Positions 7,446 to 16,376 of a stretch of 64,000 bases of DNA are shown here, in pieces. The notes under the pieces are model-generated. The model had not been told where the DNA came from. It worked only from the letters and a program-made list of their open reading frames with translations, and did no database searches. The position numbers and the translations under genes were made by a program. The first letter of the stretch is position 1, and every line of letters starts with the position of its first letter. The stretch spans positions 2,790,001-2,854,000 of the forward strand of contig OZ253455.1 in the NCBI GenBank assembly GCA_965261195.1, in the 5' to 3' direction. The stretch is from Bin87 sp965261195 (lineage in GTDB: Bacteria > Chloroflexota > Dehalococcoidia > Lucifugimonadales > UBA3495).

Positions 7446-8546
7446 CTAGTCGAACATTATGGCCCCGCGCCCAATTTCTCCCCGGTCCAGGTCGGCGTAG
7501 GCTTCGTTAACCTGGTCCAGGGTGTAGTGGCGCACCACCAGGTCGTCCAGATTGAGCTTGCCCGACTGGTAGAGGTCAACCATCACGGGCATATCGGTGC
7601 GGGAGCGGGCCGAGCCGTAGTAGGAGCCGCGCAGGGTCTTCTCGTTGCGCACCAGGTCAACGGCGTTGATGGAGGCTTCCTGGCCCCAGGGGGCGATGCC
7701 GACGACGGTTACGATGCCGCGCTTGCCGGCCATTTCGTAGGCGGCTTTGGTGGTGTCGGCGCTGCCGAAGACCTCGAAAGTATAGTCAGCGCCGCGCCCG
7801 TCGGTTAGGTCTCTGACCTGCCGCACCGGGTCCTGGTCGGCGGCGTTGACGGTGTGCGTTGCGCCGAAGCGCATGGCGAACTCCAGCTGCGCCTCGCGGA
7901 TGTCCACGGCGATAATCTTGCCGGCGTTGGCGAGGGCAGCGCCCATGATGACATTGAGGCCCACGCCGCCGCAGCCGATGACGGCGACGGTGCTGCCGGC
8001 CTTGATTTTCGCGCTGTACAGGGCGGCGCCGACGCCGGTGGTAACCGAGCAGCCAATCATGGCGGCCTTGTCCATGGGCAGGCCGCTGGTTACGGGCACG
8101 ACGCCGGTTTCGGGGATGACGGCGTACTCGGCAAAGCAGGCCACCTTGCCCATGTGGTGAATGTCCTTGCCGTCGGCGTGGAGTCGGGTGGTGCCGTCGA
8201 GCATATTGGCGCCGGTGGCCCCGTGCAGGTCGCAAAGGTTGCTGTGGCCTTCCAGGCAAGAGCGGCAGCGTCCGCAGGCGGGCACGAAGGACAGTATCAC
8301 CTGGTCGCCTTCCTGAGCCAGGGTTACGCCGGGGCCGGTCTGGACGACGGTGCCGGCGCCCTCGTGTCCCAGCACTACGGGGATGGCGATAGGTGCGTCG
8401 CCGTGCATAAAGTGTCGGTCGCTACGGCAGATGCCGGCGGAGCCGATCTTGACCAGCACTTCGCCGGCTTTGGGCTCATCCAGGTCAACCTCTCGAATCT
8501 CCATCGGCTGGCCCACTTCCCACAAAACAGCAGCTTTTACCTTCAA
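7446..8546 (-). CDS. Zinc-dependent alcohol dehydrogenase (class III/Rxyl_3153-like)
   Basis: 366 residues. The start is TTG 8544-8546 with AGGAGG seven bases upstream. Medium-chain dehydrogenase: catalytic zinc ligands C40 (GICRSD) and H61-E62 (GHEGAG); structural zinc from Cys 91, 94, 97 and 105; Rossmann motif GCGGVGLNV with an Asp ending the second strand (AVDIREAQ), favouring NAD over NADP. The insertion with GKDIHHMGKVACFAEY is typical of the class III / mycothiol-like and Rxyl_3153 groups. Expected reaction: NAD-linked oxidation of an alcohol, possibly a cofactor adduct. It follows the ABC importer operon but a terminator separates them. Confidence 0.92.
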   Translation of the reverse strand: MKVKAAVLWEVGQPMEIREVDLDEPKAGEVLVKIGSAGICRSDRHFMHGDAPIAIPVVLGHEGAGTVVQTGPGVTLAQEGDQVILSFVPACGRCRSCLEGHSNLCDLHGATGANMLDGTTRLHADGKDIHHMGKVACFAEYAVIPETGVVPVTSGLPMDKAAMIGCSVTTGVGAALYSAKIKAGSTVAVIGCGGVGLNVIMGAALANAGKIIAVDIREAQLEFAMRFGATHTVNAADQDPVRQVRDLTDGRGADYTFEVFGSADTTKAAYEMAGKRGIVTVVGIAPWGQEASINAVDLVRNEKTLRGSYYGSARSRTDMPVMVDLYQSGKLNLDDLVVRHYTLDQVNEAYADLDRGEIGRGAIMFD

Positions 8547-8718
8547 AATGTTCCCTCCTCACGGGTAGCAGCGCAGTCAACCGCATCGGCGCCGCGCTGA
8601 GCAATTATCACCGGGCCATTGTAGATTACCCGGCCTAATACCGCCATACCTGCGGCAGTATGCGACTGCGGTTGGCCGCCTGGCATCGCGAGCAGGGAAC
8701 TGACGGGGAACTGATATT

Positions 8719-8751
8719 AAAGTTGGGGCGACAAACTGTCGCCCCAACTTT
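8719..8751 (-). terminator. Strong hairpin terminator after ABC importer operon
   Basis: A perfect 15-bp inverted repeat (AAAGTTGGGGCGACA and its complement) with a 3-base loop, 28 bases beyond the stop of the permease gene. On the minus strand the stem ends in UUU followed by AAUAU. It lies between the importer operon and the TTG start of the alcohol dehydrogenase, so the latter probably has its own promoter. Confidence 0.8.
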
Positions 8752-8778
8752 GTTAAGCAGTATGGGTGAGGTAGCGGA

Positions 8779-9717
8779 CTACACCTGGCGTTGCTTCGGG
8801 TCCAGCCGGTCGCGGAGCCAGTCGCCCAGCAGGTTCATGCTGAGCACTACCAGCATGATGGCCATGCCGGGCAGCAGCGAGACCCACCACCCCTCGGAGG
8901 AGGCAACCAATTCACGGCCATCGGAGATCATCAACCCCCAGGCCGGATTAGGGCGGGGGACGCCGGCGCCCAGGAAGCTCAGCGTGCTTTCGAGGATGAT
9001 GACAAAACCCACCTGCAACGTAGCCAGCACCACCAGGCTGTTGAAGATGTTGGGCAGCACGTGTCGGAGCATGATCCGGCGGTGCGAAGATCCAGCTACC
9101 TGGGCCCGGGCTACAAAGTCCTGCACCCTTACCGATAGTGTTTCGCCGCGGGCCAGCCGGGAGTAGCGCGACCACAGCAGAACTACGATCACGCCGATCA
9201 CGGTGGAAGTGCGCGCCCCCAACGCGGCCACCAGCACCAGACCCAGCAGGATAATGGGGATAGACAGGGAGATGTCTACCAGCCGCATTATCACGGCGTC
9301 CACCCAGCCACCCCAGTATCCGGCGACGATGCCGAGGGTAGTGCCAAAAATGCCACTGACTACAATGGCGATGAGGGCGATGATGACCGAAATGCGGCTG
9401 CCATAGATGATGCGGGACAGGATGTCCCGCCCTACCTTGTCGGTGCCCAGGATGTTTTCGCTGGAACCGCCTTCCTGCCACATGGGAGGCGTCAAGCGTT
9501 TGCCCAAGTTTCCCCTGGTGGGATCGTGGGGCGCGATCTGGTCGGCAAAAATGGCCGGAATAAGCAGAACCACCATCAGGATGACGATCGGGATGATGGG
9601 GTATCGACGAGCCTCCCGAAAGAAGCGTCCCAGCCGAGAACCAGCGGGTTGGGGGGCGTCGTCCGCCCCGGCAGCCTGGCCGGCCGGAGCCAGACTGGTT
9701 CGGTCTTCTACAGCCAT
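8779..9717 (-). CDS. ABC transporter permease, DppC/OppC type
   Basis: 312 residues from ATG 9717 (AGGAG ten bases upstream; a longer frame to 9792 adds 25 non-membrane residues and is less likely). It has one N-terminal helix (IIPIVILMVVLLIPAIF), the OppC_N segment APHDPTRGNLGKRL, then five transmembrane helices with the EAA-like loop (ARAQVAGSSHRRIMLRHVLP) that contacts the ATPase. With the DppB-type partner upstream it forms the inner-membrane channel of a peptide/nickel-class (family 5) importer. No DppD or DppF ATPase gene follows; the operon ends here at a terminator. Confidence 0.92.
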   Translation of the reverse strand: MAVEDRTSLAPAGQAAGADDAPQPAGSRLGRFFREARRYPIIPIVILMVVLLIPAIFADQIAPHDPTRGNLGKRLTPPMWQEGGSSENILGTDKVGRDILSRIIYGSRISVIIALIAIVVSGIFGTTLGIVAGYWGGWVDAVIMRLVDISLSIPIILLGLVLVAALGARTSTVIGVIVVLLWSRYSRLARGETLSVRVQDFVARAQVAGSSHRRIMLRHVLPNIFNSLVVLATLQVGFVIILESTLSFLGAGVPRPNPAWGLMISDGRELVASSEGWWVSLLPGMAIMLVVLSMNLLGDWLRDRLDPKQRQV

Positions 9718-9846
9718 GTTGCAGAATCTCCTATTTTGAATCGACGGCGGGCGTGTGGAAACACGCGGATTAGTTCCCGTGATGGGAACCAACGTCGTTA
9801 GCGATGATGGTCCGTTTAGAAAGGGGTCGTTTGGAAGATGGCCCGT

Positions 9847-10767
9847 TTAGCTGTACCGGATCCGCGGGTCGACGTAGGCGTAGCCAATATCCACGAGAAG
9901 GTTGGCGGTGATGTAGATAACGCAGAATACGATGACCACGGCCTGAATCACCGGAAAATCCCGGGCGATGGTACTGTTCACAGCAAGCTGCCCCACGCCG
10001 GGCCAGGCAAACACGAACTCGATGCTGACGCTGCCCACCAGGAGGGAGCCCAGTATCAGCGCGAAGTAGGTAAAGGGCGCGATGGCGGCGTTACGCAGGC
10101 AATGCTTCCACACCACCTTGCTCTCCGATAGTCCCTTGATACGGGCCAACTTGACATATTCGGAGTCGAGCACGTCCAGCATGGAGGAGCGTACCAATCG
10201 CATCAGGGCGGCGACCTGGAACCAGCCGATGGCAATGGCCGGCAGGATGAATGATGTGATGCCGGATTTGCCCGAGGTTGGGACCAGGCCAAGCTGGACG
10301 GCGAAAATCCACATCAGCACCAGACCCAGCCAGAAGGCGGGGATCGACTGGCCGGTGAGGGCCACCAATTTGCCGATGTAGTCGAACACCGTGTCCTTCT
10401 TCACCGCCGAGAGCACACCCACCGGTATTGCGATGGCCACGGCCACCACCAGCGCCAGACCCGCGAGTTGGGCGGTGGCTGGCAGCGCGGCCATGACCAG
10501 ATCTATCGCCTGCACGTCGCGGTGTTTGATAGATTCGCCGAAATCGCCGGTCAGGGCGTTGCCCAGGAACTTGAAATACTGGATGTGGAGAGGTCGGTCC
10601 AGCCCCCAGGCGGCCTTCACTCGTTCGGCATCCTCAACGGTCGCTTCCAACGGTAACAGCACGTCCAGAGGGTTGCCGGCGATGCGGGCCAGGCTGAACA
10701 CAATGACCGTCAGGATCAACAGAGCCAATATGGATTGTGCGATGCGGACTACAATGTACCTTTGCAC
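9847..10767 (-). CDS. ABC transporter permease, DppB/OppB type
   Basis: 306 residues, full length. The N-terminal helix begins at residue 7 (VRIAQSILALLILTVIVFSL). The typical DppB segment GLDRPLHIQYFKFLGNALTGDFG follows, then five more helices and the EAA-like loop (YVKLARIKGLSESKVVWKHCLR). It ends with the family's DPRIRYS tail. It is the second gene of the importer operon, between the substrate-binding lipoprotein and the DppC-type permease. A hairpin at 10847-10875 separates it from the first gene. Confidence 0.93.
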   Translation of the reverse strand: MQRYIVVRIAQSILALLILTVIVFSLARIAGNPLDVLLPLEATVEDAERVKAAWGLDRPLHIQYFKFLGNALTGDFGESIKHRDVQAIDLVMAALPATAQLAGLALVVAVAIAIPVGVLSAVKKDTVFDYIGKLVALTGQSIPAFWLGLVLMWIFAVQLGLVPTSGKSGITSFILPAIAIGWFQVAALMRLVRSSMLDVLDSEYVKLARIKGLSESKVVWKHCLRNAAIAPFTYFALILGSLLVGSVSIEFVFAWPGVGQLAVNSTIARDFPVIQAVVIVFCVIYITANLLVDIGYAYVDPRIRYS

Positions 10768-10846
10768 TGAATAATCCCCGGTTCCTGATGGGTGACTGCT
10801 CGTAACTTTGCGGCGTTGCTTCGGAACTTTGCGGTGTTTTGTTTAC

Positions 10847-10875
10847 GTAAGGTCGCCGTATGCGGGCGACCTTAC
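10847..10875 (-). terminator. Intra-operon hairpin after the binding-protein gene
   Basis: GTAAGGTCGCC and its exact complement (11 bp) around a 7-base loop, 26 bases past the stop of the substrate-binding gene and 79 bases before the permease start. There is no long U-run. Such hairpins commonly protect the 3' end of the binding-protein mRNA or partly terminate transcription, giving more binding protein than permease; that role is inferred. Confidence 0.6.
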
Positions 10876-10901
10876 AAATCAGTGAATACCGGATCGCCCG
10901 C

Positions 10902-12713
10902 TTATTGGGCGGTGGTGATGTACTCGGTGTGAGTGATGGCGGTGTTGATGTTGCCGGGCCAGATGAACTCGCCCACCTCTTCAGGGTTGATGGCGATCTG
11001 GCTGGGCAGCCAGACGATGGGAACCTCGGCGTACTGGTCGAATTTGATGTCGCCGGCTTCCCGCAGAGCGTCAGCCTTGGCTACCGGATCGACTGCCGAG
11101 ATGGCCAGCTGGTACAGCTCGTCGAGCTTGGGATCCGGGACGATGCGCTGGAAGCCTTCCGGTCCGCTGCGGTTGTAGAACCGGAGCGTAACCTCGGCGG
11201 GGCGCAGGGTGCCGCGGATGGGTGCAATGGTGCCGTGGGTCTTGCCGGGCACGTAGTAATCGCCGCGGAATCGGGCCCATTCCATCTCTTCCGCCTGAAC
11301 ATCAATACCGATGTCCTGGAGGTAGGTGATGGCGGCTTCCGCCATGGGGATCATTTCGGGCACGCCGGAGAGCTGGGTGATGATCAACTTGAGCGGATAG
11401 CCCTCGTGTCCGGATTCCTTGATCAGTTCCCGCGCCCGGTCCGGGTCGAAGCCGTACTTCGCGTCAAATTCTTCCGCCCAACGGTTGCTCCAACCGGGGA
11501 GGCTGGCGTGGAATCCCCAGACCGGGTGGGGTGAACCGAAGCCGCTGAACAGTTGCTCGTTGATTTCTTCGCGGTTGATGGCCCGGTTGATGGCCTCCCG
11601 AACGCGAACGTCCAGGTGGGGATCCGTTGGATCGTGGAACGGGCTCAACGGCGAGTAGATGCCGCCCATGACGAAGGCAACCTGAATGGAAGGCAGCTCG
11701 CTTTCCACGATAACCATGCCGCCGGACTTGGCGTCCGGGTGGAGGTCGCGGTTGACTTCCGCGATCTGCACCTGGCCGGTCAGCAGGTTGGCCAACCGGG
11801 TGGCCGGCTCCGGCGTGTTGATCTGTTCCATCTCCGCCCAGAATGGCGTTTGGCGCCAATGGTCTTCGACGCGGGAGTAAAGGATGTTACCCCCGCCGCC
11901 CAGCTGGCGGCTCTCGTACTGCCAGGGACCGTTGCCGGCGGCGCCGTCAATGTAGCCCTGAAAGCCCTCGGCATCCCACTGGTCCTTGCTGTACATGAAG
12001 TAGTTACCCTGCTGGGCAGAGACGACGAAGTCCATCGCCGCTTCGGGACGCAACAGGTTGAATTCCACCGTATAGTCATCAACGACGCGGATGTTCTGCA
12101 ACAGTTCGTCCTGGGTCTCCCCAAAGAGGCCGCGGAACAGGCCGGTGTCGGTGGCGATGGCTTCTTCCTGGGTAATCAGGGCCGCCGAATGGGGTACGTC
12201 TTGCGCGGTGAATTCGCCCCAGCCGTGGTGAAACTGAACGCCCTCCCGCAGTCGGAAGACCCATTGGGTTCCGTCGGGCTTGGAGATTTCCCAACTGGTG
12301 GCCAGCCCGGCCTGGAGGGAGCCGTCGAACCGGTCGGTGTGAACCAGGGGTTCGGCGAAGGGCCGCACCTGGGCGTTGGCGGAGGTGGTGGTGCCCAGCC
12401 AGCCGCGCACCAATTCCTGCACCGGGGGCGTTACGGCGATCTTGAGACGACCGCCGATGGCCTGAGATTCCTGCGCCGCCGACGGGGTGTTGGTGGGCCG
12501 CGGAGTAGCCGTCGCCACTACTGCGGTAACGGCCGGCTGCGACGGTTGGGTGGCTTCGGGAGCGGTGGGTTGCGATGCGCTCGCCGGAGCGGATGTCGGT
12601 TGTTCGGCCGCCGGCGCGTCAGAGGCTGGCGCCTGTCCGGTACCGCCACAAGCGACGGCGAAAGCCAGCAGCAATGACGCGGAGACGCCTAACAATATGG
12701 TTGGCTTAAACAA
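10902..12713 (-). CDS. Family 5 extracellular solute-binding lipoprotein
   Basis: 603 residues from TTG 12711-12713, chosen because AGGAGG lies exactly seven bases upstream; an ATG 42 bases further out would place this site inside the gene. Lipoprotein signal: KPTILLGVSASLLLAFAVAC with Cys22. An Ala/Pro/Ser/Thr-rich linker runs to about residue 70, then the SBP_bac_5 domain (PFAEPLVH, GVQFHHGWGEFTAQDV, the REAINRAINREEIN helix). It captures peptides or other ligands outside the cell for the two downstream permeases. The ligand cannot be inferred. Confidence 0.92.
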   Translation of the reverse strand: MFKPTILLGVSASLLLAFAVACGGTGQAPASDAPAAEQPTSAPASASQPTAPEATQPSQPAVTAVVATATPRPTNTPSAAQESQAIGGRLKIAVTPPVQELVRGWLGTTTSANAQVRPFAEPLVHTDRFDGSLQAGLATSWEISKPDGTQWVFRLREGVQFHHGWGEFTAQDVPHSAALITQEEAIATDTGLFRGLFGETQDELLQNIRVVDDYTVEFNLLRPEAAMDFVVSAQQGNYFMYSKDQWDAEGFQGYIDGAAGNGPWQYESRQLGGGGNILYSRVEDHWRQTPFWAEMEQINTPEPATRLANLLTGQVQIAEVNRDLHPDAKSGGMVIVESELPSIQVAFVMGGIYSPLSPFHDPTDPHLDVRVREAINRAINREEINEQLFSGFGSPHPVWGFHASLPGWSNRWAEEFDAKYGFDPDRARELIKESGHEGYPLKLIITQLSGVPEMIPMAEAAITYLQDIGIDVQAEEMEWARFRGDYYVPGKTHGTIAPIRGTLRPAEVTLRFYNRSGPEGFQRIVPDPKLDELYQLAISAVDPVAKADALREAGDIKFDQYAEVPIVWLPSQIAINPEEVGEFIWPGNINTAITHTEYITTAQ

Positions 12714-12914
12714 ATTCGTCCCTCCTGATCTAGGACTTAATCGGATCGCGGTCAATTCCCGCTGCGGTCAATTCCCGCTAATGACCGACAGATAACACCT
12801 GCCGATACTCCAAGACGAATTATAGACGAAAATTCCAACGGATGTACAACATTGCGCTGCTTGTGGACGTTATGCGCGGAGAACCTTTTGTTAACGGCCC
12901 ATTTTATCGGGTCG

Positions 12915-12989
12915 CATAACGCCGCTGGACATAACGCCGCTGGACATAACGCCGCTGGACATAACGCCGCTGGACATAACGCCGCTGGA
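12915..12989 (+). repeat. 15-bp tandem repeat, five exact copies
   Basis: CATAACGCCGCTGGA repeated perfectly at 12915, 12930, 12945, 12960 and 12975. It lies between the binding-protein promoter region and the 3' end of uvrD (stop 12995-12997), ending five bases before that stop. There are no spacers, so it is not a CRISPR. Confidence 0.97.
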
Positions 12990-12994
12990 GTGGG

Positions 12995-15526
12995 TCAGCC
13001 GCGTTGCAGGGGGGCTATGGAAACCAGCAGGCGCTTCAGGCCGATGCCGTTGGCGAAGTTTATTGAGGCTTGTTCTTCGTCGCCGCTGCCCTGCACTTCC
13101 TGCACTACGCCTTCTCCAAACACGGGATGGCGCACGATTTCGCCGACGGTTAGCGGGATGCGCGCGGGCTCGCTGGCCTGCACCGACCGGCTGGAAGTCC
13201 ACTCGGTGAGCTTGTCGTCGATGTTGCCGCGCAGATGACCGCGGGTGCCAGCGCCGGTCGCTCCGTCGCTGCCGTCGCCGAGGCGCGTCCGCGATTCCCG
13301 GCGAGCAGCGCTCCACGCGCCGCCGATAACCGCATCTTCGTTGCGGCTGGGGCGGGACGGATTCAGCGGGTGTACATCGGCGCGCGCACCGGGCGGGCGG
13401 TCCAACGCTGCCGAAGCCAGCACGTCGTCGGGGATGTCTTGCAGGAAGCGCGACGGCAAGGTCACGCCTCCGTTGGACGGAAAACGTCGGCGGAACGCCC
13501 GCAGCAAATACAATCGTTCTTTGGCGCGGGTCATGCCCACGTAGCACAGGCGCCGCTCTTCTTCGATCTCTTTGATGGTGTCCAGGGAACGGCTGTGCGG
13601 CAGCAGCCCTTCTTCCATGCCGGCCATCATCACCACCGGAAACTCCAGACCCTTGGCCTGGTGCAGCGTGATGAGGGTGAGCAAATCGTCCGACTGCTCG
13701 TAGCTGTCCACGTCGGATACCAGCGAAACGCGTTCCAGGAATGCGCCGAGGCCGTCGGCTTCCGGCGATGGGCCGTAATCTTCGGCCAGCCCGCGCAGTT
13801 CCTGCAGGTTGTCCCAACGTTCCTCGCTGTCCTCATCAGCCTGGATCTGGCGAGCCAGTCCGGAGAGGTCCAGCGTCCGGTCGAGCAGGTCGGCGACCGG
13901 CAACTCGCGCGATGCGGCGGTTAGCCGTTCAAAGGACACGGCCAGGTCGGCAATGGACTTGGCGGCGCGGGCGGTTACGTCGATGGGGCAAGGCAGACCC
14001 TCGGTTCGCGCCGCGGCAATCTGGTGCATGGCCGTCAGGGTGGTGATGCCGCGCTCGCCAGCGTAGCGGTTCAGCAGCTGCACCGTTTTGGCGCCGATGC
14101 CCCGGGGCGGCACGTTGATGACCCGCTGCAGGCTCACTTCGTCGCCCGGGTTATAAACCACCCGCAGGTAGCACATTACGTCCTTGATTTCCTTGCGGTG
14201 ATAAAAACGCACGCCACCGACGAGACGGTAGGGCAGCCCTTGCCGCATACACTGGTCTTCAAAGGCGCGGCTCTGGGCGTTGACGCGGTACATAATGGCG
14301 CAATCGCCGGCCCGATACGAACCGGCCTTAATGAGCCGGCTAACCTCGTCCGCCGCCCACAACGCCTCGTCTTCCTCGCTGTAAGCCTCGTGGAAAGTGA
14401 TGGGCCGGCCCACCGGATTGCTGGTGAAGATGGGCCGCTCGATGCGTTCGGTGTTGGCGGCGATCACGCTGGCGGCGGCGTTCAGGATGTTCTGCGTGGA
14501 GCGGTAGTTCTCGCCGAGGCTGACCACGGTGCAGTCGGGAAAGTCGGACTGAAAGCTCAGGATGTTGCGAATGTCGGCGTTGCGCCAGGAGTAGATGCTC
14601 TGGTCGGGGTCGCCAACGACGCACAGATTCTGGTGCGCTCCGGTGAGCAGGCGGGCCAGGCGGTACTGGGCGATGTTGGTGTCCTGAAATTCGTCAATGA
14701 GCAGGTACTGGTACCGGTCGTGATACTGGGCCTGAACCTCGGGTTCATGCTGCAGCAGGTTGGCCGTGCGCACCAGCAGGTCGTCGAAATCCAGGGCGTT
14801 TTGCAGCGTCAGCGCTTCCTCATAATAATGATAGATCCGCGAGCAAACGTCGATCCAGTGCGCGCCGTATTCGTCCTCGGCGGAGTAGGCCGTTTCCCGC
14901 ATTTGCTGGGCATTCTGCAACGTGCTCTTGGCAGCCGAGATGCGGGACAGAACTGCCCGCGGGTGGTAGCTCTTGGGGTCAATGTCGGCCCGCCGCATCG
15001 CCGACTTGATGGCGTCAATCTGGTCATCCTGGTCGTAAATGGTGAAGTTGGAATTGAGGCCAACCCGCTCGCCATGCCGGCGCAGGATGCGGGCGCAGAC
15101 GGCATGAAAGGTGCCCATGGTGACCGCTTCGCTGCGGCTGAGCAGCAGCCGGTCGAGCCGGTCGCGCATCTCCCTGGCGGCCTTGTTGGTGAAGGTTAGG
15201 GCCAGAATGCGCCACGGCTCCACGCCGCGCTCCTCCACCAGGTAGGCGATGCGGTGGGTGATAACGCGGGTTTTGCCGGAGCCGGGTCCGGCCACGATGA
15301 GCAGCGGCCCGTCGGTTTGCAGGACGGCCTGTTCCTGGGCTTCGTTGAGTCCTTGCAGGATGGCCGGCGACGGCGCGTCGGGACGGGGCGCCTCGGGCGC
15401 GTCGAGGTTGTGCTCGGCCAGCGTCGCGGCGTCCCAGTAGGGCGATGACGCGGGCTCTTCCCAGTAGGGGGCAGAGGCCGGGCCGTTGTCGGAAGCGCGC
15501 TCGGTAAAATGGGGTTGCAACGACAT
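12995..15526 (-). CDS. pcrA: UvrD/PcrA-type superfamily 1A DNA helicase
   Basis: 843 residues. ATP-driven 3'-5' helicase of excision repair and replication-fork clearance. Motifs in order: Q-motif region LNEAQEQAVLQ, Walker A AGPGSGKT at 79-86, TFTNKAAREM, GTFHAVCARILR, LLIDEFQDTN, VVGDPDQSIYSWR, GENYRSTQNIL, LITLHQAKGLEFPVV, and CYVGMTRAKERLYL. About 57 residues precede the helicase core, with two similar short segments (APYWEEPASS, SPYWDAATL), likely disordered. The C-terminus ends with the PcrA-type GEIVRHPVFGEGVV domain thought to contact RNA polymerase. It is probably a single-gene unit. Confidence 0.95.
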   Translation of the reverse strand: MSLQPHFTERASDNGPASAPYWEEPASSPYWDAATLAEHNLDAPEAPRPDAPSPAILQGLNEAQEQAVLQTDGPLLIVAGPGSGKTRVITHRIAYLVEERGVEPWRILALTFTNKAAREMRDRLDRLLLSRSEAVTMGTFHAVCARILRRHGERVGLNSNFTIYDQDDQIDAIKSAMRRADIDPKSYHPRAVLSRISAAKSTLQNAQQMRETAYSAEDEYGAHWIDVCSRIYHYYEEALTLQNALDFDDLLVRTANLLQHEPEVQAQYHDRYQYLLIDEFQDTNIAQYRLARLLTGAHQNLCVVGDPDQSIYSWRNADIRNILSFQSDFPDCTVVSLGENYRSTQNILNAAASVIAANTERIERPIFTSNPVGRPITFHEAYSEEDEALWAADEVSRLIKAGSYRAGDCAIMYRVNAQSRAFEDQCMRQGLPYRLVGGVRFYHRKEIKDVMCYLRVVYNPGDEVSLQRVINVPPRGIGAKTVQLLNRYAGERGITTLTAMHQIAAARTEGLPCPIDVTARAAKSIADLAVSFERLTAASRELPVADLLDRTLDLSGLARQIQADEDSEERWDNLQELRGLAEDYGPSPEADGLGAFLERVSLVSDVDSYEQSDDLLTLITLHQAKGLEFPVVMMAGMEEGLLPHSRSLDTIKEIEEERRLCYVGMTRAKERLYLLRAFRRRFPSNGGVTLPSRFLQDIPDDVLASAALDRPPGARADVHPLNPSRPSRNEDAVIGGAWSAARRESRTRLGDGSDGATGAGTRGHLRGNIDDKLTEWTSSRSVQASEPARIPLTVGEIVRHPVFGEGVVQEVQGSGDEEQASINFANGIGLKRLLVSIAPLQRG

Positions 15527-15615
15527 AATGACCGGATTATAGCATGGGCCGTCTTGTTACTCACACGGCGGCGGGATACACTGCATTTTAAACTACGCCG
15601 CACGGGTGAACCGGA

Positions 15616-15963
15616 ATGACCGCACAAATTACCTATGACGAACTGGCCTGGCTGGACGCTTACCGCAACGCGATCCGAGAGCAATGCCCCGACCAAGTTG
15701 TGAAAATGATGATTTTCAGCCACGAGGGAGTCATCGCGGAACAGCACGAATTTACTGATCTGAATATCTTGCTGGTGGTCAAAGACAGCCTAAGCCCGGA
15801 AGATAAGGAGCGACTGGAATTGCTCGGCTATGGGTTATCCGATCCCCCTGTTACCAGCCCGTCAGTCTGGACCTGGACAGAGAGCCATTGGGAGAAGGAT
15901 AAGAAAGTCAGATCGGTAGCTCTACGGTTAATCGAGGAACATGGAGCTCCCTTGTACTTATGA
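15616..15963 (+). CDS. Degenerate MNT-like nucleotidyltransferase (antitoxin-type)
   Basis: 115 residues, overlapping the next HEPN gene by four bases (ATGA). The segment IFSHEGVIAEQHEFTDLNILLVV lies where MNT nucleotidyltransferases carry the GS-G and SDxDL motifs. Here the GS pair is lost and the second acidic residue is Asn (DLN), so AMP transfer looks impossible. The alpha/beta context and its position before a HEPN gene still fit an MNT-HEPN pair. Whether it still neutralises the HEPN partner by binding is unknown. Confidence 0.6.
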   Translation: MTAQITYDELAWLDAYRNAIREQCPDQVVKMMIFSHEGVIAEQHEFTDLNILLVVKDSLSPEDKERLELLGYGLSDPPVTSPSVWTWTESHWEKDKKVRSVALRLIEEHGAPLYL

Positions 15964-16376
15964 TGGAGATGACGGAACGGGAGCTAACGATCGCCGAGTG
16001 GAGGCGCGGCCTGATTTCGCTGCGGGCGGCCACAGTTCTGACTCAAGCCGGCCTGTATTTGGATGCGGTCTCACGGGCTTATTACGCCATTCGCCACGCC
16101 ACCAATGCGGCGGTGCTAACCAAAGGAATTACAGTACGAACCCACCGAGCCGGCCGCGATCTACTTAACCAACATCTTATTCACACGGCTGAATTGGAAA
16201 GGGTATTTCTCGACTACTACGATAAAGCCCTCGTTGGTCGAATGAAAGCCGACTACGATGTCAGTTTCGTTTTCGTAACAGGCGATGCAGAACTTGCAAG
16301 CCGTCGGGCCGAGGAATTCACCGAACGCATCCGGGTTTATCTGGAAGCACTAGGTTCTGTTGACATTTCACCGTAG
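15960..16376 (+). CDS. HEPN domain protein, C-terminus replaced by IS insertion
   Basis: 138 residues. HEPN features: an AASVSRAYYAIRHA-like helix (DAVSRAYYAIRHATNAA), THRAGRDLLNQH, and the signature GRMKADYD late in the domain. The last residues (SVDISP and the stop) are encoded by the inverted repeat of the IS at 16353. Excising the IS and one TA joins codon CTA to GGC TTT ACG, and the frame runs 16 codons further (GFTDAELAVTLPEIPI) to TAG 17211-17213. The original protein was therefore about 10 residues longer with a different tail. The partner is the MNT-like gene upstream. Confidence 0.85.
   Translation: MMEMTERELTIAEWRRGLISLRAATVLTQAGLYLDAVSRAYYAIRHATNAAVLTKGITVRTHRAGRDLLNQHLIHTAELERVFLDYYDKALVGRMKADYDVSFVFVTGDAELASRRAEEFTERIRVYLEALGSVDISP

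Noticed and set aside
11553..12677. A 374-codon plus-strand frame opposite the solute-binding protein
   Set aside because: The minus strand carries a complete lipoprotein with a matching Shine-Dalgarno and SBP_bac_5 motifs; the plus frame has no recognisable domain.
12915..12989. CRISPR array
   Set aside because: The five 15-bp units are directly adjacent without spacers, and no cas genes are present.
14024..15199. A 391-codon plus-strand frame opposite the UvrD helicase
   Set aside because: It mirrors the helicase codons; all seven helicase motifs are on the minus strand.
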